Assembly (NCBI GenBank): GCA_034638255.1 | Contig: JAWPGT010000001.1 | Coordinates: 310,001 to 374,000 of the forward strand | Direction: 5' to 3' | Length of the DNA: 64,000 nucleotides | DNA from: Coprinus comatus | Lineage: Eukaryota; Basidiomycota; Agaricomycetes; Agaricales; Agaricaceae | Part shown: piece by piece, positions 48,601 to 59,965 of the stretch | Position numbering within the stretch: position 1 is the first letter of the stretch | How the letters are laid out: every line of letters starts with the position of its first letter | Translations under genes and position numbers: made by a program | The notes under the pieces: model-generated | What the model saw: the letters and a program-made list of their open reading frames with translations, nothing else | What the model was told of the DNA's origin: nothing | Database searches by the model: none

Positions 48601-51600
48601 ACTCTCCGTTGTCGTTATTGTGGATTCTCCCTGGCCTTCCCGAAGTGTTTCAATGTCAGGTAAAGGAGAATGTTCTTTATGTTTTTCTGAGGGCATTTCC
48701 GGTTCTGCTTCGGACGCTTCTGAAGCCGAAGAAGCAAAATGATCAATTTTAAGTTTCTCCTTGATGAATGGTCCGTCTTCTGCCTCCGATGGAGGAACGG
48801 AGGACATGTTATTGTCCGGTTTCAATTCTAAGTACGATTTTTGTGGCCAAATGGTTCTGACGGACTTGAAGGCCGAGGTCCGTTTGCTACTTCGATCGAT
48901 AACAGTAATCGGTTTAGGTTTGGGAAGCCGGTCAAAGTCTTGTTGCCAGGCTACAATTTTGTCTTGCTTGTAAGCATGGACTTGATTCAGAGAAAGAGTG
49001 TCTGTAGGAGCAGATTCCCTGTAAATCCTGTTTATTAACTGACTGATCTCCTCTCTTTCTGCTTCGGCACGAGTTATCAGCACATTGATCTCTGTGTTCA
49101 ATTTTGCATCCGCGTCTTCGTCACCTATGGCTGCATCAATGCTAATGAGCTTCAAGTCGTCAATGAGGGCAGTGTACCAAACGAGATTTCGATAATGGAG
49201 CTTCTCAAAATCTGCATTTTTGATCTCCAGTTGTGTTTCGGAGCGGACAGGGATACGAAAGGGAGGATACACAATTTCGTGCATAACCACAGGATCCGTT
49301 TGGAAGCGAACAGTCATACCCTTTGACGCAAAATAGCGAATATGATGCTGATATATATTATGTTCACACCCCGCGCCTTGGACCAGCCGAACATCTGCAG
49401 GGTAAAAATGAAGTTCAAGAAACTTGGCAAACGAGTAGCGCTGCATCTCAGGAGACACGGGGATGAAAGGTGTAGCCAATCCACAAACACGACAAAGACT
49501 CCAGGTAGTTATGAGATCGGGAGCGGGTCCGAAGGCTCGATTAACTATTTTACCATCCCATTGTTCAACGGCTACGAAAAGACGTGTTTCGTTATGCACA
49601 TAAACATTACAGTGACGTGCAAGAGGTTGATCGCATCCTTTTCCAGTACATATGGCTTTAGGGTCCATGATTTGAACGAGTGTCTCCATAACGGCTCTCT
49701 CAATAAATTGACCCAAAGTCATATCATTCTCACCATAAAACTGGATATAAGTAAGTTGCGGTGCAAAGCAAGCACGGTGTTGGTTGATTCCAGATGTTGG
49801 GATGGTATACTCCCAAAGGAAGATTCGCTGATACTTTTCGACGACAAAATCGTCTGCATTTTTTCGCAGGTACCATTCCCATATTCTACGATGCTCTTCA
49901 TGCCTCCATTTGACCAAACGATACCTGCTTTCCAAAACAATATCGGCTGCGACCTTCATTATCTCGCGAGGTTCTTCCATAATTAAAGGCGTCGTGACAA
50001 TAGTCCTCGGAGCAAGAGAATTACCAGTAGACGAGGCCCCAGCAAAGTAAGAACCTTCCTCAATCATAGCCTGTGAGATGGAGATGGGAGACGGTGAGAT
50101 TGCTATGCTTAATGCTTCAATCTGGGCATTGACATCAGCACGATCGGATTCCGTACATAATGGCGTGCAGTCCGTCACAGTAACTATCGGTTCCAGGGTA
50201 GGCTTCAACTGCGCCTTTTCTTCCTTCAGAACTACATCATCCTCCCAAAGTCGTTTGGCTTCTTGAAGCTCGTCGTCAAGTTCTTTCATTCTCCGAATAG
50301 GATATGGTGGAGGAAAACGTAAGGTAGCCGAAACAGATATAAAAGTTGTCCTATAAGGCTCTAGAGTTTGTTCGATCCTTCGCGACAGGCGCATTTGTTC
50401 CGCATCTTCGTCAGGAAGATCAGCTTCTGTATCATCATCTTGGATCGAGCCAGCAGGACCAGGCAACGTATGGTTTGGTATCTCTATGAGAGGAGTTGCG
50501 AGGCGAGGGGTAGTCAAAGAAGAAGGATACAACAATAATGAAGCAGTATTAATACTAAGGAGGCCAGGCTTTTTTGAGAAATTGTTAGGTATGGCTTCAG
50601 GGTTGAATATTGGAAGACTAATCACAGAATCTTTCCACAGATGGGTTTCGAGTTTGAGATTCCGGACAATAAATATCAAAAAACGGGTTACTTTCTTGAT
50701 TCGTCGCAATGTTTCTATATTTCCACCACGTAAAATGATCGTACAACCAAGGTCGCTGTTACAACCTTCGAAGCGCATGTACGTCTTCCTGCGCCCTGGT
50801 ATCAGGGGGTGATCATATGTTTGTATACGGTAGCGAGAACAATTTCCCAGTCTAGGCTCAAGAGCCAGTTTGTCTATTGATGAAAACTCATCTCCTTGTG
50901 TCATTCTTGCAATGGTAGAGATTGCACTAGGCTTGACATTCCGAGCGACTGTAATGTTGTGTTTGACAAGAGCATCCAGGGCAAGACGGGAAACAGATTT
51001 TTCCACCAAGACAATATGAGGTCGAAGTGCTGCAATCCGACTGGCAAGATTCCCAAGATATTCCTTCTCCTGACGAACGATCTGGCCAAAATGCATGTAT
51101 TGTCCCTCAACCCTGTAGAACTCCAAAGGGAATGTGATGAGCATGATTCGGGGGTTGTTCTGAAGCTTTGACATTTGTTTGTGAGCCACATTCTTCGTGA
51201 TGACGGGGCCATTGACATATTCGGAATCGCAAGGCCGCCCACCAGGAATCTTCTTTATTTTGACATATCTCCTCACGTCCATGTCCTCTCCTTGTCGATA
51301 TGGTAAGGAGGTGAAAGTAAGCTCTCGAGCTATACGTAGAGCTAAATCCATCAAGGTTTCTTCCCACTCCCGGATATTAGGGATTTCTTCCTTGGATAGC
51401 ATTTGTCGAAGCATAATTTTGAGATGCATAAGAGAAGTAAGGTTCAGCTCCTGTGCGTAACTAAAATTATGTCAGTAGTGATTAGTTATTAGTAGTTTGA
51501 CACTCACGCAGTACTCTCTCGCCGTGTTCTCCAGCCTGGTTGGGAGGAAGTTGAAAGTGTGTCAAGCCTACTTTGTACACGGCTTCTAATGAAAGGAGTA

Positions 51601-53159
51601 GCCATCTCCAGATCAGCTCTGGTGGGGTTACTGTCTGTGTTGCTGGGGTGCAGGTTATCAGAGTTCCGCTCCGGTGAGCCCACCGGGAACTGGACTGAGC
51701 TCATTGTTCCAGGAGTCGGTATCATATTTGTACTATCCTGTTCCAATGCTGTTGGTGAAATGGACTCTACGGAAATTGAAAGTTCTGAGGCAAAATTATC
51801 AGGGGCATCCTGTTCTCGGTCTTCGTCAGAAAGAGCCCTCCTGAATGGCGCTGGATTATCCCGGACTGTGCCCCAATTGGGCTCATCTTTCTGAGAGATA
51901 GAAGGCGATATCGACGGTGAATCAATGCCACTAAAGCCGTGGGTAACCTTTCTCGTTTCAGCAATGGAGTACAAATTGAACGGATCGTCTGTTTGACCAA
52001 ACAACTGGGAGGCCGAGAAAGGTGACTGTAGATGACCCAATCCAGAAATGGTATCCGCGCCAAACTGGTGAGCAGGAAAGGTTACTGAAGAAACAACAGA
52101 TCGTCGGTCGTCGTCGTCATCTTCATCAACATTGGCAAGCTTCTCCAAGCATAGATTACAGACACGGAGCATTCCTGATTGTCCAAACCTTGCGCCTTTG
52201 ATAACATTCGAAGCACACCTTGAGCAAAATATCTGGCCTTCTCCAACATTAGCAATTTGCTACGACTCTCCGGGGGAGAATACACACCACAGATACGACA
52301 ATGATGTTTCCTCCGCCAAGCTGTAAACACGCTTTTACAATCGTAACATTCTTTGCAGTTTTCGTCGTCCATCCAATAATCTTTTGAAAGGCCTGGCAAT
52401 TCTCAGTGATTAGGATTGACGAGAGTAACACATACACATAGGCTGCAACTACGTACCTTCACCCCTGAGGCGACGCATTACCTTGGATACAAAGCCTGAA
52501 CGTTGCAGACTGGTTGTTGTTTTGATGCTCCGAGCATCATCTTGGATCGGGAAACCAGGAATTGATGTACCAAATGGTGCAGTATCTCCAGAGTCAAAGT
52601 TGGAAGGATAGAATGAACCTCTACGGGAGGGAGAAGACTCGTATTCAACAGAGAAGCTTGGAATTTCGGATTGTGCCGGAGTTAATGAAACAAGGGGGGG
52701 TGCAGCTTGTACAGGCGCATTAACAATAGAGTATGGCCTCTCCGTTGCGATGGTTCTGCGTGAGGATGAGGTGTTATTACTAGATCCTGTCGTATATGGT
52801 GGGCGTTTGGGTTCCGCGGTCGATGTATTAACGATAGGGTTCTGATTCTGTGTACTCGAGGTTGTAGTGGTTGAGAGGGTAGATGAAAGGGGGGTAGAGA
52901 AAGTATTCTTCACTCGAGAGAATATTGAAGTGAGAGTGTACGAGGCCTGGTCATTCTCATCTTCCTCCGCAAAGGGATTGAAAGACGTTAAGCTCGTTAC
53001 ATCATCCAGCTTTGTACTGCTTCGAGATCGTGCTGACTGGCCAGAGTATGAACCAATTAATTGTGAAGAAACAGAGACCGACTCTGTCGAGGAGTTCATT
53101 GTAGTTGGAGCAAGACTGTCATCTGCATCATTAATGGCCCCAGAAGCTGCCAGGTTCAT
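45672..53159 (-). CDS. FAB1: Phosphatidylinositol-3-phosphate 5-kinase (PIKfyve)
   Basis: Converts PI3P to PI(3,5)P2 on endosomes and the vacuole, controlling vacuole size and membrane recycling. Roughly 2,250 residues in a dozen or so exons. The S/T-rich N-terminus is followed by a FYVE zinc finger ([24 protein letters not shown] across an intron, then [11 protein letters not shown] and [11 protein letters not shown]). The central chaperonin-like domain includes [30 protein letters not shown] and [14 protein letters not shown]-like cysteine region follows ([22 protein letters not shown]). The C-terminal PIP kinase domain has [26 protein letters not shown] and MDYSLVCGV, and ends [17 protein letters not shown]. 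Every domain of the family is present in the standard order. The start is the ATG before [10 protein letters not shown]. Confidence 0.93.
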
Positions 53160-53469
53160 TGAATCATTTCCAAACGCGAGCGCTTATATTGTCACGTGCA
53201 ACACCAAACTCGTTACCAAAGCCACCCCATAGTTCTACTCTATACTTACCCACTGGAAACCGGGCACCACTTTGTTCGGCACATACACTCGGTTGTGGAG
53301 GCGAGTTTCCTACTTGGATTTACTCTAATAACGAAAGAGGCACGTGTAGCTGACAGCCTGACATATCGGGGTTTCGGTACAGCATCGCGCTTGTTTAGCA
53401 CTCCATTCTGAATTTCATTTGATCGCTTAATCCACAACATCCAACACCACATACTTAAACTGGCCCAAC
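53160..53469. promoter_or_regulatory. Divergent promoter of FAB1 and CSN2
   Basis: 310 bp between opposed start codons. It contains one CACGTG E-box (about 53193-53198), a possible bHLH site, though a single hexamer can occur by chance. Confidence 0.5.
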
Positions 53470-55469
53470 ATGGATGACGATGATGCCGATTATATGCAGG
53501 GCAGCGATGATGAGGTACGCTATGTTCTGCGCGCATGCATCATGCACCTTAGTATACACACAAGGACTATGGTTTTGACTACTCTGACAATGATGACGAT
53601 GCCAATGAGTCCGGGAGTGTCGATGTTGAGAACATGTATTATAAGGCGAAAGGTATGATGTCAACACAGACACGCCCAGTACCGCCAGATGCATTGATTA
53701 TCTTACAGCAAAGAAGGAAGACAATCCAGAAGAAGCATTGAAAGAGTTCGAAGCGATCGTAGAGCAAGAAGAAGAAAAGGGCGACTGGTACGCACCCTTT
53801 CGTCGACATTTTCTCGTTTGATATGCAAAGATAGATAGGGGGTTCAAGGCACTTAAACAGTCCACCAAACTACTATTTCTTGTTTTACGGCGTCCACTAG
53901 ATGCGCTCAAAAGATACACCCAACTGTTGACTTACACTAAATCTGCTGTTACACGCAATTATTCTGAGAAGACTATCAACGGCATCTTGGACTATGTAGG
54001 AGGTGGCAAAGGAGGTCCAATAGAAGTGGACATTCTTGAGCAATTTTATCAAGTAACAAAAGACGCCTTGGTTGAGGCAAAGAATGAGGTATGAATCAAG
54101 ACGTCTTCGTCCAAAAATGTTGTATAGGTCTGATACCTCTCTTAGCGCTTGAGTGTCAAGACAAACTTGAAATTGGCTAAACTATGGCTCGATCGCAAGG
54201 AATATGGTCGTCTGTCTAAAGTAAAGATTGATATTTGAAACTTGGTCAACTTTGTCTGATTACAGAACAGCTTATACGAGATCTCCACAATGCTACAACT
54301 GCATCAAGTGACGGAGACGATCAGTCGCAACGGGGCACTCAACTGCTCGAGATTTATGCTCTAGAGATCCAGATGTACAATGAAACTCGGAATCACAAAA
54401 AATTAAAGGTATAACACACAAAACAACATATTATTTCATACTGATACATAATCAAGGAAATCTATAACGCCACCAATGAAGTTCGCTCAGCTATCCCACA
54501 TCCCCGCATTATGGGTGTTATCAAGGAATGCGGAGGAAAGATGTGGATGGGTGAACGTAAGCATTTATACCGTGTATTTCACATATGATGAAAACACTCC
54601 TTACAGGCCAGTGGAACCGTGCGAGTGAAGATTTCTTTGAATCTTTCCGAAATTACGACGAGGCCGGGTCTCCTCAGCGTATACAAGTGCTTAAATATCT
54701 TGTTCTCGCCAACATGCTCACAGGAAGCGAAGTCAATCCTTTCGACAGTCAAGAAACCAAACCGTACGTCCACATCTCTCGCTACCCGATATACATGTAA
54801 CCTCTCCTCAGATACAAGAGCGACCCTCAAATTAAGGCTATGACTGATCTTGTGGATGCTTACCAACGTAGAGAAGTGCATTTGGCGGAGAAGATCTTGC
54901 GAGGTATGAATGTCGTCAACTGGGGCCATTGTTTTTTTTAAAATCTCGTCAGATAATCGATCTACCATCATGGATGACTCCTTCATACGGTCATACATTG
55001 GCGAATTACTCCGCAGCTTGCGAACCCAATACCTTATCGATCTCATTAAGCCTTACACACGTCTAGAACTGTCGTTCCTTGCTAAGGTAAGCCAAATTAT
55101 GGAATGTAATAATACTTGACCAATGTAGCTCATTGTTTCTCTAGCAATTGAATGTTGAAGTTCAAGAAGTCGAAGAACTGCTCATTGGATTAATTCTGGA
55201 AGGAAAAGTGGAGGGTCGCATAGACCAAGTTGGTATGCGACTGGAACTCGATTCAAAGTAAGTTATTTCTGTCAACCTCCATAACCACGCATGTATAATA
55301 CTCCATTCTCAGACAAAGCCTGGACAAGAAAAGATACACTGCATTGAATAAGTGGACTGAAGCATTGGAAGCAGTTCATTCAGCTATTGTGAGCAAGACA
55401 TCCGGTGGAGGAAGACTTGGGGAAACTGGTCTCATGAGCCATGACATTTACCAGGAAAGATGGGGTTAG
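53470..55469 (+). CDS. CSN2: COP9 signalosome subunit 2
   Basis: CSN2 is the cullin-binding scaffold subunit of the COP9 signalosome, which removes NEDD8 from cullin-RING ubiquitin ligases; in fungi it affects development and light responses. Roughly 490 residues in about eleven exons. Features are the acidic N-terminus ([15 protein letters not shown]), ENMYYKAK then [15 protein letters not shown], helical repeats ([75 protein letters not shown]), and a PCI winged helix ([51 protein letters not shown]). It ends DIYQERWG. Length and order are those of a full-length CSN2. Confidence 0.92.
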
Positions 55470-55614
55470 TTGCAAAATGAGAATAACTTTGTTTCACGCA
55501 AGCAGTATAATTGAGGAGGCTAACTACATGTAAGATAATGGAAATAAATCCTAAAGCATCGGATGAGTATACGTCGTAAAAAATATCGAGCTGCGCTCAT
55601 ACCTATAATGCCAT

Positions 55615-56169
55615 TCACAAGGGTCTTTGGATAGGCTTCCATTCATAATTCCAGCCGGAAAGTGGTGGAGTATCCGCTGGTATGCGTAACTCTCTAGGGA
55701 ACAATCCACGGATTCGGGCCTCCAATGTGCGTAACTCGGATGATCGTAGCGTCTTCGCCAGTTGCATTTCAGCCATGGTCCTTGCCCTGGGATCCTCCTG
55801 CTTATTTGCCTCCATGTACAGTCTGTTGTCAATCTTCTCCAATTCATCCATCGCTCGACGCATACATTCAAACTTCCGGGAGAGTTCTACTTCACGGTGT
55901 TTGCGGGCCTGACGCTTATGCAAAAGCCATGCGCGTTCAATGGTAGTGTGCGCCTGTACTGAGGGTATGGCATGTTGAATTGCCTGACCAACGTCAGGGC
56001 GCCATGTACCAATAGGTGTTGGGCGGTTACGGATGTTGTTGGGATATAAAGCGCGTCGGATGATCTCCTTTTTAGGATCGGTCATGGATTCGGGTTTTGC
56101 AGCATATTGCCGTGTAAGAGGCTGCGAGATGCGCAGGGCATTTGGCGTCCGGGCGAGGCACGAAGACAT
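55615..56169 (-). CDS. MRPL28: Mitochondrial large ribosomal subunit protein mL40 (MRPL28 type)
   Basis: One uninterrupted exon, 184 residues, which is unusual among its multi-exon neighbours. The N-terminus (MSSCLARTPNALRISQPLTR) is basic and lacks acids, a typical mitochondrial targeting signal. Conserved blocks of the fungal family are EIIRRALYPNNIRNRPTP, GTWRPDVGQAIQHAIPS, TTIERAWLLHKRQARK, FECMRRAMDELEKI, and RIRGLFPRELRIPADTPP with WNYEW near the end. It functions in the mitochondrial 54S subunit. It is divergent from uL1m, 333 bp away. Confidence 0.78.
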   Translation of the reverse strand: MSSCLARTPNALRISQPLTRQYAAKPESMTDPKKEIIRRALYPNNIRNRPTPIGTWRPDVGQAIQHAIPSVQAHTTIERAWLLHKRQARKHREVELSRKFECMRRAMDELEKIDNRLYMEANKQEDPRARTMAEMQLAKTLRSSELRTLEARIRGLFPRELRIPADTPPLSGWNYEWKPIQRPL

Positions 56170-56502
56170 TGTAGTGCGGGGGAAATTTTGGGTTCTGTAG
56201 AACGCGAGTGTGTTAATGGCAATGTATTCTCACGGTACCTACAGGGTAGTGCTTCCCACGAATGTTCCTCAGTTAATGCCAGTATCAAAAGTGGGATCTC
56301 GAAGTTAAGAAAAGCGGAAGATAAAATATGGGTAAATTATAGAGTGCATATTTGGAAAGATATATGAGTTTATGAATCCTTGCAACCAGCAACCGTGGGC
56401 AGGAGGTTTGGTGCCCACCTGATTATATAATATGACCACGAGACCGGTCAAATTCTGTGAATTGCATTTCCCGTCCCAAAGTGCGACGTGAACTGGGTCA
56501 GA
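56170..56502. promoter_or_regulatory. Divergent promoter of mL40 and uL1m
   Basis: 333 bp between the start codons of two mitochondrial large-subunit ribosomal protein genes; a shared promoter could co-express them. No specific motif is evident. Confidence 0.5.
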
Positions 56503-57581
56503 ATGTTGGGTTTGTTGCGGCAATGTATGCATTCTCAGCCGCCTGCACGGGTCTGTCTAGCTCTCTATGACTCATGTAATTATCTAACGACGCCTTTTAG
56601 CTCGTATTTGCTCAACTTCGAGCATTCTCAAGTACTCAACCAGCTCTCGGCAAACGTGACAAGAAGTCCACCATCCGTATCCCCTCCAAGAAAGCTGCAG
56701 CTGCCAAGGCTCGGAGAAAGGCTGCTATTGCTGCTATCGAAGATGCGAAAGCGGAAAAGCTAACACTTGTCGACGCCATTAATGTTCTACGTGTGCGTCC
56801 ATTCTCCTTTTAGTCCCCTCCGTGCATCTGACCCCGAATTTAGGCGGTCGAAGTTGCATCGCCCAATAACACATACGAATTGTTTATCAAAACTGAAGTG
56901 GGCTCTGGTGTTGCTGTTCCCAAGGGACGCGTAAACTTACCTCGGGAAGCAAAAGCGAAGTCGGAAGACAAGATACTTGTATTTGCTGAGGGAAGGCAAG
57001 CAGAAGAGGCTAAGAAAGCTGGTGCTCACATTGTTGGTGGCACAGAACTCGTGGACGGTGTAAGAAGAAACTCAATGATGATACCTGCCCAAGGCTTAAC
57101 TTTACAATATAGATCGCTAATGGTCGCGTTCAAGCAACTACCATCTTGTGCACCCCATCTCTCATCAAAGCTATTACTCCCAAACTCGGTCGTGTTCTAG
57201 GTCCTCTTGGTTTAATGCCCTCGGAAAGACGAGGAACCGTCACCGATGACATTGCTGGTTATCTGCAACGTATTCAAGGCACAAGTGAATGGAGGGCTGA
57301 TCGTGCCGGAAACATTAGAACTCCAATCGCTCTGGTATGTGGCAATGAGATTCCAGGCAGACCGGCTTTTTTAACCTTGGCCAACACAGTTAAATTTCCC
57401 ACACAAGGATGTAGTGCAAAACATCCGTCATTTTTTGGCTTCTGTGAAGAAGGTGACTGGTAACAGTAAAGACGGTAACTCCCAAAGAGCGAAGAATTCG
57501 GGGCCTGTAAAAGCAGCCATGATAACCAAAGTCATGTTGAGTTCGACACAGGGACCTGGTATCCGTATATCCGATTTTTAG
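56503..57581 (+). CDS. MRPL1: Mitochondrial ribosomal protein uL1m
   Basis: Forms the mobile L1 stalk of the mitochondrial large subunit, near the tRNA exit site. About 290 residues in five or six exons. The first exon encodes MLGLLRQCMHSQPPAR and, with the next segment (FAQLRAFSSTQPAL), forms a mitochondrial targeting signal. The L1 fold is recognised by KLTLVDAINVLR, VPKGRVNLPREAK, GAHIVGGTELVDG and the hallmark ITPKLGRVLGPLGLMPSERRGTVTDD. After the last intron the protein ends with VKKVTGNSKDG and STQGPGIRISDF. The nearby in-frame GTG at 56488 is not used; the ATG at 56503 is. Confidence 0.9.
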
Positions 57582-57617
57582 ACATTAATAATATATACAG
57601 CAAGTAGTAATTATAGT

Positions 57618-59811
57618 CTACTGAATATCTAGCATGCGGTTTTCTCTGTAAGATACTTCTCGCTCTTTTTTGAGCATTTTTGCAATGCTTTCGTAAGACA
57701 TTGGTTCGACATTTCGTTTGGAACGATGCTTTCCAATGTCTGACCCTGCAACATTGCCTGATCCAAGCTCCCGCACGTCTTGACGTTCCTGAGGTTTGTT
57801 CTTTGGAGGATGAGGAAAGCTATCACCCCAACCTGACTTTCGCGCGTCATAGAAGGTCTGTTTACCTTGAGATTTTGGGATTGTCATCCTCATGATTTTG
57901 CCTATCGATACCACTGTTAATCACTGGTGGACTCCAAGTAGGGAAGTTCATACCTTCGGCGGTGCAACTGTCAAGAATGATATGACCACTTTTCTTGAGA
58001 GGAGGGAAGACTAGACGTGGCCATTGATAGGCTTCGAGGCGGAGAATTTCTTGAAGATCTGGCGAAGAATTCTCTTCGTTGAGTTTAGAAAGCATTGTTG
58101 CAGCATCGTGGTCTTCATCAGGGATAGATTCAGTCATGTTATGATCGGCTTCATCGTGGAGCTGCAGTTCCCTTAATGATACTTTTGCAACCTCTCTTTC
58201 AAGAGCCCACTTAGTCACAGCACCCATTCTTCCAAGATTTGTCACAGCAGGCTGTGGTCGAGGACCGCGGCGAATGACCACATACGAGTAGCCCATATCC
58301 TCTTGACCATAGGTAGAGTGCTTGGTCTTCCTGACAAATTCGGGCCTCTGAAGTCGTTGCGAGAAGCCACAGACAAGCTTAGAACCTAGATAATATAACG
58401 GACATACACCATCATGAGGACACTATCCGTGAGTTTGATGTGTTTGTCAGAGTTCGACATCTTGTCACCCTGATAGTGCTGACATACCGGTGCAACCACA
58501 TGAGCCCCTGCAAGGGATGATGTATTATCAACCTCTTCTCGTCCTAGCTTAAGCAAATGTTCGCGAGCACCTGCAATAGCCTCGAAGCCCGCTTTGCTAC
58601 CGTGATCAATAAGAATCTGGCGACGTTATTAGTGACGATGCAACCATATAGATGCATTCTCACGCACTATCGTATTCGCGCCACTATTCCAAATTTCCTC
58701 AACCATCTTCTTACGAGCTATATTATCAGGGAGTGTGCTTAGATGGAAAGCAGACAAACCAAGGGTACTCCCCCCTTGTCCAAAATGGACATTGTCTTTC
58801 GCATGCCAATTCTTTTGCCAATTTCTTGTTACACGGTGTACCTGAGTTTCTGATGAAGTTGAGGTTAAGAAAGTCAATCTACACGAGGGGTAGCCTTCTC
58901 ACCATCAAAGAGACGACGACCAATGTCTGCTAATCCATTTCTCTGTTCCAAACCAATATATGACTTGATGGACGAGTTCGATATTAAAAGTTCTTCTTCT
59001 AAGTCAGAAGGGATTTGGAATGAATACAGCGATGCCCTGATTTATGCATGATCGTTATACAGGAACGTTCTTGACTAATTTCTAACACATACCACAGACC
59101 ACTCCCAGTTCCAGCACCCCAATCTAGGACGCGTTTAACCTGCCAACCAGAACCTAGTCTCCGTTTGGCCTGGTCAAGAACGGAGTAAATTACAGAATAA
59201 TGAGCGGGAAGCGCGATCGAGACAAAGGCCATTGCGTCGCGCTTTGCGTGCTTTACACCCTGAATTCTTGAACGATACTGTTTATCGTAGTGTAAAGTCC
59301 ATTTGTCTTCTCCTTCCTCTCCGCTATGAAAAAGCCGTTTAGCGTCACTATGAAGCTGAGGCTTATTTGCATCTATTTCTGGGATAAGAGAAGCCTAAGT
59401 ATTAGTGATACTTTGCTCACTATTTATGAGCCGTTGGATTGCGTCCTGCAATTCTAAAGGCAAAACCACTGATCCAATACTTTGACTTCCAAAAAGTGCA
59501 GCAGGAGATTTGCGAGCCATATCCTTGGATGTCTCGTGGTCAAAATCTTCCGAATGAGGTTCAATGTCCCCATTAAACACTTGAGGAAGTAGCTCTAGTT
59601 CACGAGGGGCCTTTTCTGAGCGCTTTAGTTTACTATGCAGAGCCATATCAACATCCTGAAGTAACGCCTGCAAACTTGGGTCTAGGTCGAGCCGGGCATT
59701 GGGTTGAGCAGCTGTGAGGCAAGATGAAGAGCTAAATGCCAAAGCAGTTCCTGGAGTTCTGGTTCTGCATAGTGGCGCAACACATCTAGAAAACTGCGCT
59801 GCTCGATGCAT
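57618..59811 (-). CDS. RSM22: Mitochondrial ribosome assembly methyltransferase-like protein RSM22
   Basis: Rsm22 (METTL17 in animals) associates with the mitochondrial small subunit during assembly and carries an SAM-binding fold and an iron-sulphur site in its homologues. Roughly 590 residues in about seven exons. A targeting sequence begins MHRAAQFSRCVAPLCRTR. Conserved parts are PAHYSVIYSVLDQAKRRL, the SAM motif VLDWGAGTGSGLWA, a SSIKSYIGLEQRNGLADIG block, the cysteine motif APCPHDGVCPL, LVCGFSQRLQRPEFVRKTKH, YSYVVIRRGPRP and LEAYQWPRLVFPPLKKSGH. The C-terminus is basic and hydrophilic. One intron near 59366-59407 is only about 42 nt. Its stop lies 36 bp from that of uL1m, and it starts 154 bp from Sad1. 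Confidence 0.88.
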
Positions 59812-59965
59812 CCTGGTCAGTAGCGGAGTAATTGGAAAATGGTCGCCTAACTTGTAATTTGCTAGTCACAAGTTACAACGCGTTCGCGTTAGTCATGACC
59901 TGCTGATATAATCAATCCATGTAGGGAACACCGTCATTTAGCGAGTTATAACACACATCCTCCTC
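59812..59965. promoter_or_regulatory. Divergent promoter of RSM22 and Sad1
   Basis: 154 bp between opposed start codons of a mitochondrial ribosome gene and a splicing gene. No clear core element is visible. Confidence 0.5.
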
